35,479 nt of DNA from Leptospiraceae bacterium (GCA_020440825.1 JAGRNJ010000007.1:1-35479), one strand, 5' to 3'; shown: positions 22,617 to 31,680, counted from the stretch's first letter. Program-made: numbers and translations. The notes: a model not told the origin generated them from the letters alone.

Positions 22617-23732
22617 TTAACTGCCCGCAATAACTTCTAACTGGCCTTCAAATTCAATTCTGGCACGCCCGGCGTCTTTCGCTTTATAGAGCATTTTATC
22701 TGCCCGTTCAAGAAAGTTTCGGCTTGAGGTACCAACCTCGGGAATACCGTGGGCAGCACCGATACTGACGGTGACATGGTCAATCTCTGCAGCCGCATGA
22801 TGTGGAATGTTCAGCTTTGAGATGTTGCGTAACATTAATTGAGCAACAAGATATGTACCTCGACGTGTTGTGTTCGGCAATAAGGCCACAAATTCTTCCC
22901 CGCCGTAACGAGCGACCAGATCACCCCCTTTCGATGTTGATTTTTCAAGAGCATGAGCAACTCGGCGCAGACAGTCATCCCCCGCCGGATGGCCATAATG
23001 GTCATTGTATTGTTTAAAATAATCGACGTCGATCATCAAAAGACCTATTTCAGATCGATTTCTCTGTGCCCGTTTCCACTCCATCTCGAAAATTTTGTCA
23101 AAGGTACTGCGATTGGTTATACCGGTAAGACCGTCTAGTGCAGTCAGTTGCAGATAGTTCTGGTTTGCGGCCATCAACAGACGATTCGTTTCAAGCAGTT
23201 CTTTCTCTTTATCTTTCCAGTGATCAATAGCTGTTTTCAGGCGCAAGGCGGAGCGCAGACGGCTTTTCACTTCGATTCTATTGAAAGGTTTTAAGATAAA
23301 ATCGGTTGCTCCGGACTGAAAAACCTCTTCAAGCACATCATCTTTTCTTGATCCCGTCATCATGATAACAGGAACATCAAAATAGTCTTCATGCGAGCGC
23401 AGAGTTTTGAGAACGCTAAGGCCGTCTACTTCAGGCATGGCAAGGTCAATGAGAAACAAATCAATGCGAGAGGCTGGCAGAATATCATAGCCAAGACCAA
23501 GATACTCATAACCCTGCATGACACTTTTGAAAGACACAATTTTATGTCTGCCCCAAGGCTTGATTATTTTCTCAAGGTACGACAAAATGTCAGGATCATC
23601 ATCAAAAATTGCAATTCTCATTGTTGCTTTATCTTCGGTTAATTTTTTGAGCAGCTCAAGCACGTTATCAGCATCAGACGAACAGTAAATATTTTTATAT
23701 ACAATTTTCATGTTTTTTTGATTAGAGAACAT
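22617..23732 (-). CDS. Receiver-GGDEF response regulator (diguanylate cyclase)
   Basis: 371 residues from the first ATG. Residues about 38-155 are a receiver domain (FDDDPD, phospho-acceptor Asp96 in LIDLAMPE, Lys148 in LKPF). A helical linker (about 160-200) leads to a GGDEF domain (about 200-365) with GGEEF at 277-281, the active form that joins two GTP into c-di-GMP. The inhibitory RxxD site upstream of it reads KGGD (268-271), so product inhibition may be weakened. The start is uncertain: ATG 23711 or ATG 23621 (immediately before the receiver) are alternatives, and none has a strong ribosome-binding site. The layout resembles PleD-like or WspR-like regulators. It is convergent with the single-domain regulator and divergent from the HD-GYP-like gene. 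Confidence 0.93.
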   Translation of the reverse strand: MFSNQKNMKIVYKNIYCSSDADNVLELLKKLTEDKATMRIAIFDDDPDILSYLEKIIKPWGRHKIVSFKSVMQGYEYLGLGYDILPASRIDLFLIDLAMPEVDGLSVLKTLRSHEDYFDVPVIMMTGSRKDDVLEEVFQSGATDFILKPFNRIEVKSRLRSALRLKTAIDHWKDKEKELLETNRLLMAANQNYLQLTALDGLTGITNRSTFDKIFEMEWKRAQRNRSEIGLLMIDVDYFKQYNDHYGHPAGDDCLRRVAHALEKSTSKGGDLVARYGGEEFVALLPNTTRRGTYLVAQLMLRNISKLNIPHHAAAEIDHVTVSIGAAHGIPEVGTSSRNFLERADKMLYKAKDAGRARIEFEGQLEVIAGS

Positions 23733-23972
23733 TGTTGATTCAATTTCGACTCACTCCCTGGAACTGGCATGAAAATCTGTTATATGAAAAATACAAGGAC
23801 TGAAAAACCGGGTTTTTATCTATGTTAATACTTCAAAAATAACTTAGAAATTATTCTTTTCACCAGTTCTATGAAATTTCGACCTCAAAATCTGAAAATT
23901 ATTGAGAAAAAGAATGATTTATTTTTCTTGTCATTCACAGTAAAATATACGGAGTGTATCTGATCGAATATT
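23733..23972. other. AT-rich divergent intergenic region
   Basis: This 240-base gap separates the minus-strand GGDEF gene and the plus-strand HD-GYP-like gene and must hold both promoters. I found no convincing -35/-10 pair. It contains a 15-base palindrome, AAAAACC-G-GGTTTTT (23803-23817), that could be an operator. The octamer ATTTCGAC occurs twice, near 23742 and 23876. No coding region was recognised in it. Confidence 0.5.
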
Positions 23973-25265
23973 ATGGACGAAACATCAAAAACAAATGAAC
24001 CTGAAGTAGACCATAAAGTATCAAACCTCGTTGGCGGCGAACTTGGCGATGAACAGGAAAAGAAGATTGATGTTTCTACATTAAAAGTACCCGTATCATC
24101 GAAAGTACAGGCCAGACAGACAGAAATTGCAGATAAAATACGAGGCAGCCTTCGCTCTCTTTCGAATGCTGATGTAATAACCCGGGATAAAGTAATTGAG
24201 CATGTCGGTCAAGCTCTTGCAGATATTGACGACATTGAAAGTAAGCCAGAACTAGATGCAACTGCAATGGACGAAACCCTGGATAGGGCAATCCCCAAAT
24301 TGCAGATGTATATGGATGATGTCATTCGTACACAGAGTCTGCATAAAGATCTTATGGCTATGTTCATTGGTGACCTCATTGATACCACCGGCCCTAATCG
24401 TGATACAACGAAATTGTTTCTGAATATCGAATATTCTGGGGTAAACTTCCTGACGAATCATACCTTGAATGTGATGCTGCTTTCTATCTCATTGGGAATA
24501 GAGCTTTCAAAATTAATGGAGAAAAAACTAACTCTGCCTGAAATCTCCAGTGATTTAAAGAAAATTCTCATTTGCAACCGCAAGATCTTCACGCGCAACG
24601 AACTGATTGACCTCGGTATTGCGGCCCTGCTGCATGATATTCATTATCGAATTACTTTCCCTGAATTAAGCAAAGATAAGAAATTTACTTTGAAAGAAGA
24701 ATCTGTTGTCGAGCGCCATGCCGCAGAAAGCTATCATTATTTGAAACAGCATTTTCCCGGCCTGGATTATGAAATTGTTCGCTCAGTTTACCAGCATCAT
24801 GAATATCTTGATGGCACAGGGACACCAAACGGGGTCAGTGGTAGAATGATAGCCCGCTACAGCCCCATATTGAGTTTTGCAGACCATTATATTCTGGGAG
24901 CTACTGAGAATCCGTTTCAGCAGATTTTACACCCGAACAAACTGCTGCAAAATATGATGACAAAAGACCGAAATAAGTTCGATGACGATATTCTGTTGGC
25001 ATTCATTCGGGGGGCAGGCATATACCCAATAGGTTCCTGGTATGTTTTCAGCAATGCTACAATTGGTGTGGTTACTAAAATTCATCCCGATGCAGTAAAA
25101 AAGCCGACCATAAGATGTGTTGTGAACAGTAAGATGCAGGCAATTCCCATACAGGAGATTGATATGCGTTATGAAGATATCAAAGTAATGGCCCCTGTGA
25201 GTGTTTTAAAGTTAAAAGAGTTGGTTCCAGATTTTCATAAGCTGCTGATTAAGGCAGTTGCATGA
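23973..25265 (+). CDS. HD-GYP-like domain protein, predicted c-di-GMP phosphodiesterase
   Basis: 430 residues, soluble. The first 130 residues are acidic and helical without a recognised sensor. The HD domain (about 160-330) has metal-ligand candidates in TNHTLN, LLHDIHY (His221, Asp222), ERHAAESYHYL, QHHEYLDG (His275, His276) and SFADHY, following the HD-GYP pattern. Two signature elements differ: HDxGK reads HDIHY, and the GYP in DGTGYP reads GTP. HD-GYP proteins hydrolyse c-di-GMP to pGpG or GMP; with these changes activity is uncertain. The C-terminal 80 residues form a beta-rich tail often found in this family. GGAG lies 18 bases before the ATG, farther than usual. The end overlaps mutL by four bases (ATGA). 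Confidence 0.82.
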   Translation: MDETSKTNEPEVDHKVSNLVGGELGDEQEKKIDVSTLKVPVSSKVQARQTEIADKIRGSLRSLSNADVITRDKVIEHVGQALADIDDIESKPELDATAMDETLDRAIPKLQMYMDDVIRTQSLHKDLMAMFIGDLIDTTGPNRDTTKLFLNIEYSGVNFLTNHTLNVMLLSISLGIELSKLMEKKLTLPEISSDLKKILICNRKIFTRNELIDLGIAALLHDIHYRITFPELSKDKKFTLKEESVVERHAAESYHYLKQHFPGLDYEIVRSVYQHHEYLDGTGTPNGVSGRMIARYSPILSFADHYILGATENPFQQILHPNKLLQNMMTKDRNKFDDDILLAFIRGAGIYPIGSWYVFSNATIGVVTKIHPDAVKKPTIRCVVNSKMQAIPIQEIDMRYEDIKVMAPVSVLKLKELVPDFHKLLIKAVA

Positions 25266-27028
25266 TTCCCCGCATTCATCCTCTGGATGACCTTCTGGTT
25301 GCCCAGATAGCTGCCGGCGAAGTCGTTGAAAGCCCGGTCGGTGCCTTGAAAGAGCTGCTCGAGAATGCTCTCGATGCACAGGCGAAAAATATTGAAATCA
25401 TCATTCGTGAATCGGGTTTTAACCTTATTCAAGTGCGCGATGACGGGCACGGAATCTACCGAGACGACCTGCCTGCCTCCCTGCAAAGTTTTTCAACCAG
25501 CAAGATTTCAAATCTTGAAGATCTGCACAAAGTCTACTCTCTGGGATTTCGAGGTGAAGCCCTCGGGTCAATTCGTTCTGTTTCAAAAATCACGATCGAA
25601 AGCAAGGCCAAAGATGAAAATGCAGCATGGAAGATAACCGCAAATGGCAAAGATTTTTCTGAAATAGAGCCCGGTGTTCTTCCGGTGGGAACCCTGGTAA
25701 AAATTGAAGAACTTTTTTACAATATTCCGGTTCGACGCGATTTCAATACAAATGACCGCAAAATCAGGAAAAACTTTGTTGAGCTGATTACTTCCTATGC
25801 AATATGCTATTACTCAACAGGTTTCATTTTATTAATTGATGATAAAGAATATTTGAATCTGCCACCACGAATCCAGCTCATTGATAGAATTCGGGATATC
25901 TTCTCGAGCAAAACTGTTGAGGCTTTGCTGCCGGTTTTTAATGAATTCGGGGATATTCGAGTTTCGGGTTACATATCAAATTTTCGATTTTATCACTCAA
26001 ATGCGTCACAGATTTTTTTATACATCAACAAACGATGGGTTTTTTACAAACCATTAGTCGGTCTGTTGAAAAACGCATATGGCGAATTAATGCCACCAGG
26101 ACGATTCCCCACTGCAATTCTGTTTATTGATATCCCGGCAGAATTTATCGATGTGAATATTCATCCCCAGAAAAAAGAAATTCGTTTTCGCAATGAATCA
26201 GAATTTACCGAACAGCTTCGACAGACAATTTTGCGCAGCATTGAGGGGCGAGGCCGAATTTCAATGACACACCTGCATAAAGATATACCCGAATCAAAAA
26301 CTGTTTCTGAACCGGAAAATAAATTTCAAGTAAGTGAGAGTAGCGGCAGTTCTGAGAAATTTGATTTTTTTCCGCAGTTCAATCTACAGGATATTGCCGT
26401 AAGCAAAAAAGAAAGCGCTACAGGTTTCCCGCAAAAAATTCATGGCCAGCTTTTTGACACTTTCTTTCTAGCTTCTTCAGAAGAAGGTATCTATCTGGTC
26501 GATCAGCATACCGCGCATGAAAGAATCAATTATGAAAAATTTTTGAAAACTCTGGATTTAAGAGGCAATACTTCGCAAAAACTGCTGGAAGGTATCCCCG
26601 TTCATTTTCTGCCAGCAGAATTATCAATATTGTCAAACTGTGCAAACCTGCTGCAACAATTAGGTTTTTATTTCGAGCAGAATGGTCCCAATGATTTTCT
26701 GATCACCGAAGTTCCGTTCTACGTTCAAGATGGCAACGAAGTCACCGCACTGCGCACAAGCATCAGTCTTTTAGAAAAGAATGGCAAACTGGCAGCAATT
26801 GATCTTTTTGATGCTCTGGCCAAAGACCTTTCCTGTTCTGCCTCAGTTAAAAAAGGGGAAAGTCTCAGCTATGCCAACGGGCAATCTCTGATTGAACAAC
26901 TTGCCAAGTGTGAGCACCCGGCCCGATGTCCTCATGGCAGACCCACAATGATCTTTCTGGGAAAGCAGGAAATTTTTGATATGTTCAAACGAACAGGCAG
27001 TCGAGGTTCAAGACATCTTGGCAGTTAG
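25262..27028 (+). CDS. mutL: DNA mismatch repair protein MutL
   Basis: 588 residues. The GHKL ATPase region has GEVVESPVGALKELLENALD (20-38; Glu31 and Asn35 are the catalytic and Mg2+ positions), RDDGHGI and SLGFRGEALGSI. The central domain includes YNIPVRRDF and NIHPQKKEIRFR. The C-terminal dimerisation domain carries the endonuclease motif DQHTAHERINYE (414-425) and a CPHGRP element near the end, so it belongs to the MutL type that nicks DNA itself, as in bacteria lacking MutH. It relays MutS mismatch recognition to strand incision. Its ATG overlaps the TGA of the HD-GYP-like gene, so translation is coupled. The 3' end overlaps the convergent rdgB by 21 bases. Confidence 0.97.
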   Translation: MIPRIHPLDDLLVAQIAAGEVVESPVGALKELLENALDAQAKNIEIIIRESGFNLIQVRDDGHGIYRDDLPASLQSFSTSKISNLEDLHKVYSLGFRGEALGSIRSVSKITIESKAKDENAAWKITANGKDFSEIEPGVLPVGTLVKIEELFYNIPVRRDFNTNDRKIRKNFVELITSYAICYYSTGFILLIDDKEYLNLPPRIQLIDRIRDIFSSKTVEALLPVFNEFGDIRVSGYISNFRFYHSNASQIFLYINKRWVFYKPLVGLLKNAYGELMPPGRFPTAILFIDIPAEFIDVNIHPQKKEIRFRNESEFTEQLRQTILRSIEGRGRISMTHLHKDIPESKTVSEPENKFQVSESSGSSEKFDFFPQFNLQDIAVSKKESATGFPQKIHGQLFDTFFLASSEEGIYLVDQHTAHERINYEKFLKTLDLRGNTSQKLLEGIPVHFLPAELSILSNCANLLQQLGFYFEQNGPNDFLITEVPFYVQDGNEVTALRTSISLLEKNGKLAAIDLFDALAKDLSCSASVKKGESLSYANGQSLIEQLAKCEHPARCPHGRPTMIFLGKQEIFDMFKRTGSRGSRHLGS

Positions 27029-27640
27029 TTTTTTCAGTGTATTTCTCTGCAGGAAATTGGCCATCCGCCCTAGCGCCTGACCTCGATGGCTGATTGATTG
27101 CTTTTCATCGGTAGTAAGCTCAGCAAATGACTGCTCAAAACCATCAGGAATGAACAATGGGTCATAGCCAAAGCCTTTTTCTCCCCTTTGGGAAAGCGCG
27201 ATGTGTCCTTTTACTCTGCCAAAAAAGGTGATACTGTCTTGTGACGAGAGCATTAAACATAACGCAGTTACAAACGAAGCTGTGCGCTGATTTTCTTTCG
27301 CAGACTTTAACTCAAGCAGTAACTTGCGCATTCGAGCCTGATCATTTTTTTCATAACGTGCAGAGTAAACTCCCGGGGCTCCATTTAAAAAGCCTACACA
27401 CAAACCCGTATCTTCAGCAAAAACCGGGGCTTTGATTAAACGATACGCTTCTTTGGCCTTTATTGCGGCATTTTCCTGAAAAGTAGAGCCTGTCTCCTGG
27501 GGATCAAACTGGCTTGACAGGTAAGTGTCCCAGCTGTCAACTCCGTAAACATCAACAGAAGAAGTTAATTTCGAGTTTGCAAAAAACGAATTTACTTCTT
27601 CAATTTTACCTGAATTTGAGCTGGCAAAGCATAATCTCAT
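27008..27640 (-). CDS. rdgB: Non-canonical purine NTP pyrophosphatase (RdgB/HAM1)
   Basis: 210 residues, normal for RdgB. Motifs: FASSNSGKIEEV (N-terminal substrate loop), VFAEDTGLCVGFLNGAPGVY (metal and purine-base region), GFGYDPLFIP and SISHRGQAL near the C-terminus. It hydrolyses ITP, dITP and XTP to monophosphates, keeping deaminated bases out of DNA and RNA. ATG 27640 is chosen because AGGA lies six bases before it; a longer in-frame version reaching 27949 is antisense to tmk and rejected. It is divergent from tmk (55-base gap) and overlaps mutL tail-to-tail by 21 bases, linking two genome-protection genes physically but on opposite strands. Confidence 0.96.
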   Translation of the reverse strand: MRLCFASSNSGKIEEVNSFFANSKLTSSVDVYGVDSWDTYLSSQFDPQETGSTFQENAAIKAKEAYRLIKAPVFAEDTGLCVGFLNGAPGVYSARYEKNDQARMRKLLLELKSAKENQRTASFVTALCLMLSSQDSITFFGRVKGHIALSQRGEKGFGYDPLFIPDGFEQSFAELTTDEKQSISHRGQALGRMANFLQRNTLKKLTAKMS

Positions 27641-27651
27641 ATTGATTCCTT

Positions 27652-27680
27652 TTGAAAAGAAGTGACAGGCAGTCAATAAA
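27652..27680 (+). promoter_or_regulatory. Possible tmk promoter
   Basis: TTGAAA at 27652-27657 and AATAAA at 27675-27680 with 17-base spacing, in the 55-base gap between rdgB and tmk. The leader would be under ten bases. The match is weak. Confidence 0.25.
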
Positions 27681-27695
27681 TCACAGTCCTGAAGA

Positions 27696-28316
27696 ATGCG
27701 GCGCAATGGTTGTGTTTTCCTTGTCATAGAGGGTATTGACGGTGCCGGTAAAAGTACACTCGCCAAAGCTTTACAGAACACTTTGCATGAAAAGCTACCA
27801 ACTCGCGTTTTTTCAGAACCGACCCGTTTCACAGATGCCGGCCGAAAAATCAGGGAATTACTGGCAACAGAGAAAAATGACGACCTGCAGTTGGCAGAAA
27901 GACTTCTAAGATTATTTGCCATTGACCGAGAGTGGCATGTGCGACACAAAATAAGACCCGCTTTAAGAAACGGGGAAAATGTAATTCTCGATCGATATTA
28001 TTTTTCAACGGCTGCCTACCAGGGCCGAGATGCAGATGCTGCAGAAAAAATACTGAGCTATTACAATGCTCCTGAATTTGAAATACCAGATAAAGTTATT
28101 TTCTTAAACATGCAACCGTCACAGGCGTTAGAGAGAATTCAGAACCGGGGTACCAGTACCGATGTATTTGAAACACTGGAAAATTTAACCCGCATTTCAG
28201 ATAACTATAACCATATTCTCAAAAAATTTGAGAATACCGGCAAATTGATCTCTCTCGATGCAAGTCAACCAACCGAAACACTGTTAGAAACGATTCTTCA
28301 AAATCTGGATAATTGA
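27696..28316 (+). CDS. tmk: Thymidylate kinase
   Basis: 206 residues, standard for Tmk. The P-loop EGIDGAGKST (12-21), the LDRYYFSTAAYQG segment (DR(Y/H) motif and dTMP binding) and FLNMQPSQALERIQNRG leading to the lid are all present. It phosphorylates dTMP to dTDP using ATP. The lid DVFE lacks extra basic residues, and Arg in the P-loop is absent, which fits a type II-like enzyme. The ATG has only a weak GAAGA site before it. The glycosyltransferase gene follows after four bases, so tmk heads a short operon of tmk, glycosyltransferase 9 and marR. Confidence 0.95.
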   Translation: MRRNGCVFLVIEGIDGAGKSTLAKALQNTLHEKLPTRVFSEPTRFTDAGRKIRELLATEKNDDLQLAERLLRLFAIDREWHVRHKIRPALRNGENVILDRYYFSTAAYQGRDADAAEKILSYYNAPEFEIPDKVIFLNMQPSQALERIQNRGTSTDVFETLENLTRISDNYNHILKKFENTGKLISLDASQPTETLLETILQNLDN

Positions 28317-28320
28317 TTGC

Positions 28321-29355
28321 ATGAAAATTTTGATTATAAGATTCAGTTCTCTTGGCGATGTGATTCTCACCACATCTGTGCCGGCATTCCTGAAAACGAA
28401 ATATCCCAGCTGCCAGGTTCATTTTGCAACAAAAATACAATTTTCTGATATTCTGCAGGGGAATCCTGATATTGATTGTATCTTCACATTAGAAAAGAAC
28501 AGCGAAAGTAATTTTTTAAAACAAATTCAAAAAGAACAACCTTATGATCTCATTATTGACCTGCATGCCAGTTTACGATCCCGAATGATTTGCTTCAAAA
28601 TTGAGCACAAGAAATTAAGACGATTTAAAAAACCCTACTTGAAGCGGTTCCTTTTAGTCATCTGCAAGATCAACCTGCTAAAAAACCATCCGGATGTTGC
28701 AACCCGGTATTTAATGGCTGCAGGGGCAAGTCGGGCCGAGGCTGAGTCATTAACACTCAAAAAACCACGTATTTTTACAGACGATGATGATACATCGATT
28801 TTTGAGCAGACGGCCCCTAAGCCAGTACTGGCCCTGGCACCGGGCAGTCAATGGTTCACAAAAAAATGGCCATCCGCCAGTTTTGCAAAATTACTGGAGC
28901 TGCTCGAGTTCAATTATCCGAAACAATTTCATTATATTTTACTGGGCTCAAAAAATGAAGAGGCAGATGCTCAGGATATTTTGAACAGATTACCAGACTC
29001 ATTCGCAGCCAGAATTCATAATCTTACAGGACAAACCAATCTAAGGCAAACTGCAAATATTTTATCCCAAACCCAGATTTTTGTTTGCAATGATTCAGGC
29101 TTAATGCACCTTGCAGCGGCTTTTGATACATATATTCTGGCCATTTTTGCAGCCACAGTTCCCGAGCTCGGTTTCCTGCCGCCATCAAAAAACTTCAGTT
29201 TACTGCAGAACAGAGTCCCGTGCGCCCCTTGCAGTCCTAAAGGACGCCCGAGCTGTCCTAAAAAACATTTTCGTTGCGCTCTTGAGCTGAAACCTCAAGC
29301 TGTTTTTCAAGCTGTGCAAAAAGTAATCAGCCAGAGTCATTTTTCGGGAGGTTAA
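28321..29355 (+). CDS. Glycosyltransferase family 9 protein (heptosyltransferase-like)
   Basis: 344 residues. The N-terminal Rossmann domain begins ILIIRFSSLGDVILTTSVPA, the usual GT9 opening where the aspartate is catalytic. The C-terminal domain has LALAPGSQWFTKKWPSASFA and FVCNDSGLMHLAAAFDT, which contact the ADP-sugar donor. GT9 enzymes add heptose or related sugars to the lipopolysaccharide core at the inner membrane. The C-terminal cysteine cluster (CAPCSPKGRPSCPKKHFRC) is typical of the family. The acceptor and sugar cannot be assigned. It sits between tmk and marR, with 4-base and 2-base gaps. Confidence 0.9.
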   Translation: MKILIIRFSSLGDVILTTSVPAFLKTKYPSCQVHFATKIQFSDILQGNPDIDCIFTLEKNSESNFLKQIQKEQPYDLIIDLHASLRSRMICFKIEHKKLRRFKKPYLKRFLLVICKINLLKNHPDVATRYLMAAGASRAEAESLTLKKPRIFTDDDDTSIFEQTAPKPVLALAPGSQWFTKKWPSASFAKLLELLEFNYPKQFHYILLGSKNEEADAQDILNRLPDSFAARIHNLTGQTNLRQTANILSQTQIFVCNDSGLMHLAAAFDTYILAIFAATVPELGFLPPSKNFSLLQNRVPCAPCSPKGRPSCPKKHFRCALELKPQAVFQAVQKVISQSHFSGG

Positions 29356-29357
29356 GT

Positions 29358-29834
29358 ATGCCAACTAAATTCACAGGAAAAGAAACAACCCGTCTGGCGC
29401 TTGATGCTTTCATTAAAATCAACCGATGCACAAACAGTCTGGTTGCGCAGGTTGCAAGCTCACTGGCCCCTTATAATCTGACACTGTCACAGTTTGCCGT
29501 GCTTGAAGCACTTCTATTTAATGGAGAAATGCGCTCAGGAGAAATCAGTCATAAAATTCTCAAGAGTGGTGGGAATATTACCAAAGTAGTTGATAATCTC
29601 GAAAAAATGGGTATGGTCACAAAAAAGAGATCTGACGAAGATGCTCGCTGCCACCTCGTGAAATTAACCGAAACAGGCACAAAAAAAATAAAGTTAGTAT
29701 TCCCTGATATTCGAGATAAAATAGAGGCAATGATGAATACCATTGCTCCAGAAGAGATTCTGGCCTTGAGTACAATAACCCGAAAACTGGGCATTGAAGT
29801 CTCTAAAGAATCTCTGAAAAATGATAAGCTTTGA
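29358..29834 (+). CDS. MarR-family transcriptional regulator
   Basis: 158 residues. The winged-helix core (about 45-115) has LTLSQFAVLEALLFNGEMRS, ISHKILKSGGNITKVVDNLE as recognition helix region, and MGMVTKKRSDEDARCHLVKL as the wing with its conserved D-x-R. Helices at both ends form the dimer interface. MarR proteins repress or activate genes in response to phenolics, oxidants or other small molecules. GGGAGG at 29346-29351 is a strong ribosome-binding site lying in the 3' end of the glycosyltransferase gene. Targets are unknown; the palindrome in front of the TolC-family gene is a candidate worth testing. A hairpin with a short T-run follows the stop codon. Confidence 0.92.
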   Translation: MPTKFTGKETTRLALDAFIKINRCTNSLVAQVASSLAPYNLTLSQFAVLEALLFNGEMRSGEISHKILKSGGNITKVVDNLEKMGMVTKKRSDEDARCHLVKLTETGTKKIKLVFPDIRDKIEAMMNTIAPEEILALSTITRKLGIEVSKESLKNDKL

Positions 29835-29838
29835 AAAG

Positions 29839-29864
29839 GTTCTTGAACAGAAGAACATTTTTCT
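29839..29864 (+). terminator. Probable intrinsic terminator after the MarR gene
   Basis: GTTCTT (29839-29844) and AAGAAC (29851-29856) form a six-bp stem with a six-base loop, followed by ATTTTTCT. It starts five bases after the marR stop codon, at the end of the tmk operon. The stem is short and AT-rich, so efficiency is probably modest. Confidence 0.45.
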
Positions 29865-29981
29865 ATCCCAGATGCCTCAACCTTTGAGAAAAAGTACAAA
29901 TAAATGTAAACCTCAGACAGAATTGATTATCCTATATCTGAATTAATTTGACAAGCCAACTGCATTACCGGAAAATCAACC

Positions 29982-31274
29982 ATGCCAGAAAGAGGAATCA
30001 GAATATGCATTATAGGCACTGAAGTCACCAACGGTTTTATACAAGATACGAATACCAAATTTTTTGCTGAAGAGCTGTACTCACGAGGACTCATTCTTAA
30101 AGAATGCAGAGTTATACCAGATGATCCGGAAATTATTTTTGATACCTGGAATGAATATATTCGAAGTGGTGATCTTATAATTAACAGCGGAGGGCTTGGC
30201 CCCACTGATGATGACCTCACCGTAGATCTGATTTCTCAATTACTGGGAGTCGAACCAGTTTACGATGAAGAGGCAGAGAAACGGGTAAAATGGTTTTTCA
30301 AAAAGCGCGCGCGTTCAGGGGTTTCGCTGGAGCTTGCTTTGCGCCAGGCTAGAATTCCGGCAATGACCATCGGTCTTAAGAATACAGTCGGGCTTGCACC
30401 AGGTATCTGGGCACCCAGAATCAATATGATTGCATTGCCAGGGTTTCCAGTTGAAATCAAAAGTATCTGGCCAGAAGCACTTAAAATCATAGAGACCCAG
30501 GATTTAACCAGACGTTCCACAAGAATACTGCCCGTTTGGGCAATGGGCGAAAGCCAGTTATTCAGTCAAATACCCAGATCAAATGATGTTGAAATCGGAG
30601 TACATGCACTGCCAATTGGCTGCCGTCTATTTCTACGTGCAAAAAATGAAGATGGCAACCTTACTGAACTCGATCGCATAGAAAATGAAATACGGCTTCA
30701 TTTTACCAGTCTCATATCGCATGATCCTTTACGCGATATAATAGAAAAATTATTGGCAGATGCAAAGACTCTATCGACTGCTGAAAGCTGTACCGGCGGT
30801 TTGATCGGGAAACTGATTACCGATATTCCCGGTTCATCGGCCTGGTATCAGGGAGGGGCGATTACCTATTCGAATTCCAGCAAATCACAACTGCTGAATG
30901 TTAAAGAAGAAACAATTCAGAGGTTTGGGGCGGTGTCACATGCAACTGCAGCAGAGATGGCAATCGGGGCTTTAGCTGCATTCAATTCAGATATTGCAGT
31001 TTCTACAACAGGCATCGCCGGGCCAGACGGCGGGAGCGATGAAAAACCAGTTGGTACAGCTTTTGCAGCAATTGCTGACAAAAACTCTCAAAAAGTTTAT
31101 ACAGCAAAGCTATACTACCCCTTTGGCAGGGAGAGGTTTAGACTTGCGGTTGCGCATTCTTTATTTTTGGGACTTTTTCAAAGGTTTACTCTCTTTGATA
31201 AAAACCCACAAGACTGGCAAACAGACCGATTCGGAAAAAATTTTGTGTGGGATGATTTTTCTACGTTTCAGTAA
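29982..31274 (+). CDS. cinA: CinA family protein (MoCF domain plus nicotinamide-nucleotide amidase)
   Basis: 430 residues, the length of full CinA. The N-terminal COG1058/MoCF domain (about 1-170) has GTEVTNGFIQDTNTKFFAEE and INSGGLGPTDDDLT, and acts as ADP-ribose pyrophosphatase in characterised homologues. The C-terminal PncC domain (about 260-410) has STAESCTGGLIGKLITDIPG and STTGIAGPDGGSDEKPVGTA, the NMN deamidase signature with its catalytic serine and lysine/tyrosine region. Together they recycle pyridine nucleotides. Some bacteria place cinA next to recA; that is not the case here. The 147-base gap before it has the marR terminator but no convincing promoter. It converges on a lipoprotein gene with 29 bases between. 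Confidence 0.96.
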   Translation: MPERGIRICIIGTEVTNGFIQDTNTKFFAEELYSRGLILKECRVIPDDPEIIFDTWNEYIRSGDLIINSGGLGPTDDDLTVDLISQLLGVEPVYDEEAEKRVKWFFKKRARSGVSLELALRQARIPAMTIGLKNTVGLAPGIWAPRINMIALPGFPVEIKSIWPEALKIIETQDLTRRSTRILPVWAMGESQLFSQIPRSNDVEIGVHALPIGCRLFLRAKNEDGNLTELDRIENEIRLHFTSLISHDPLRDIIEKLLADAKTLSTAESCTGGLIGKLITDIPGSSAWYQGGAITYSNSSKSQLLNVKEETIQRFGAVSHATAAEMAIGALAAFNSDIAVSTTGIAGPDGGSDEKPVGTAFAAIADKNSQKVYTAKLYYPFGRERFRLAVAHSLFLGLFQRFTLFDKNPQDWQTDRFGKNFVWDDFSTFQ

Positions 31275-31303
31275 TACCAGTAAAATTTTAAGTGCTCTGA
31301 CAA

Positions 31304-31669
31304 TTATGAGCCGGTGAGTTTTTCTTTCAAGTTTCGAGCTGAATATCGAATATAGATTCGGCATCCCCCACCAGAATAGTAAATTGTCGCATGACTTTTT
31401 CGTTTCAGTTCAGTATCTTTTACACGTGGATATAGATATTCGAGCTTTTTCTCAATTTTAAGGCGGGCAGTGGTACACGCCTCATCTCTGCGCAAAGTTT
31501 CTGGTTTTAAGTCACTGCCCCCATCATGTTCATCATAGAGCTGCAAGGTATCTTCATTTAACCAGATATTATCACGCATTTCTCCCGAAGTATCTACCTC
31601 TACAACCTGCCTTGATGAACAGCTCGCCACCATTAAAGCTACAGTTAAAATTAAAAACGGTAACCTCAC
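31304..31669 (-). CDS. Small lipoprotein of unknown function
   Basis: 121 residues starting at GTG (31669-31667), with AGGG upstream at acceptable spacing. The signal sequence LILTVALMVASC has a normal lipobox with Ser before Cys17, so lipidation is likely. The mature protein is about 105 residues, highly charged, with two further cysteines (ACTT and GGCRIYIRY), possibly a disulfide. No family was recognised. It follows the ABC ATPase gene by 11 bases and therefore may be an envelope component working with that transporter, though this is only positional evidence. Confidence 0.75.
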   Translation of the reverse strand: MRLPFLILTVALMVASCSSRQVVEVDTSGEMRDNIWLNEDTLQLYDEHDGGSDLKPETLRRDEACTTARLKIEKKLEYLYPRVKDTELKRKSHATIYYSGGGCRIYIRYSARNLKEKLTGS

Positions 31670-31680
31670 TTTCAGAACCC

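Noticed and set aside
27641-27949. Upstream extension of rdgB
   Set aside because: It is antisense to tmk, and the conserved RdgB N-terminus begins at ATG 27640 after a good ribosome-binding site.
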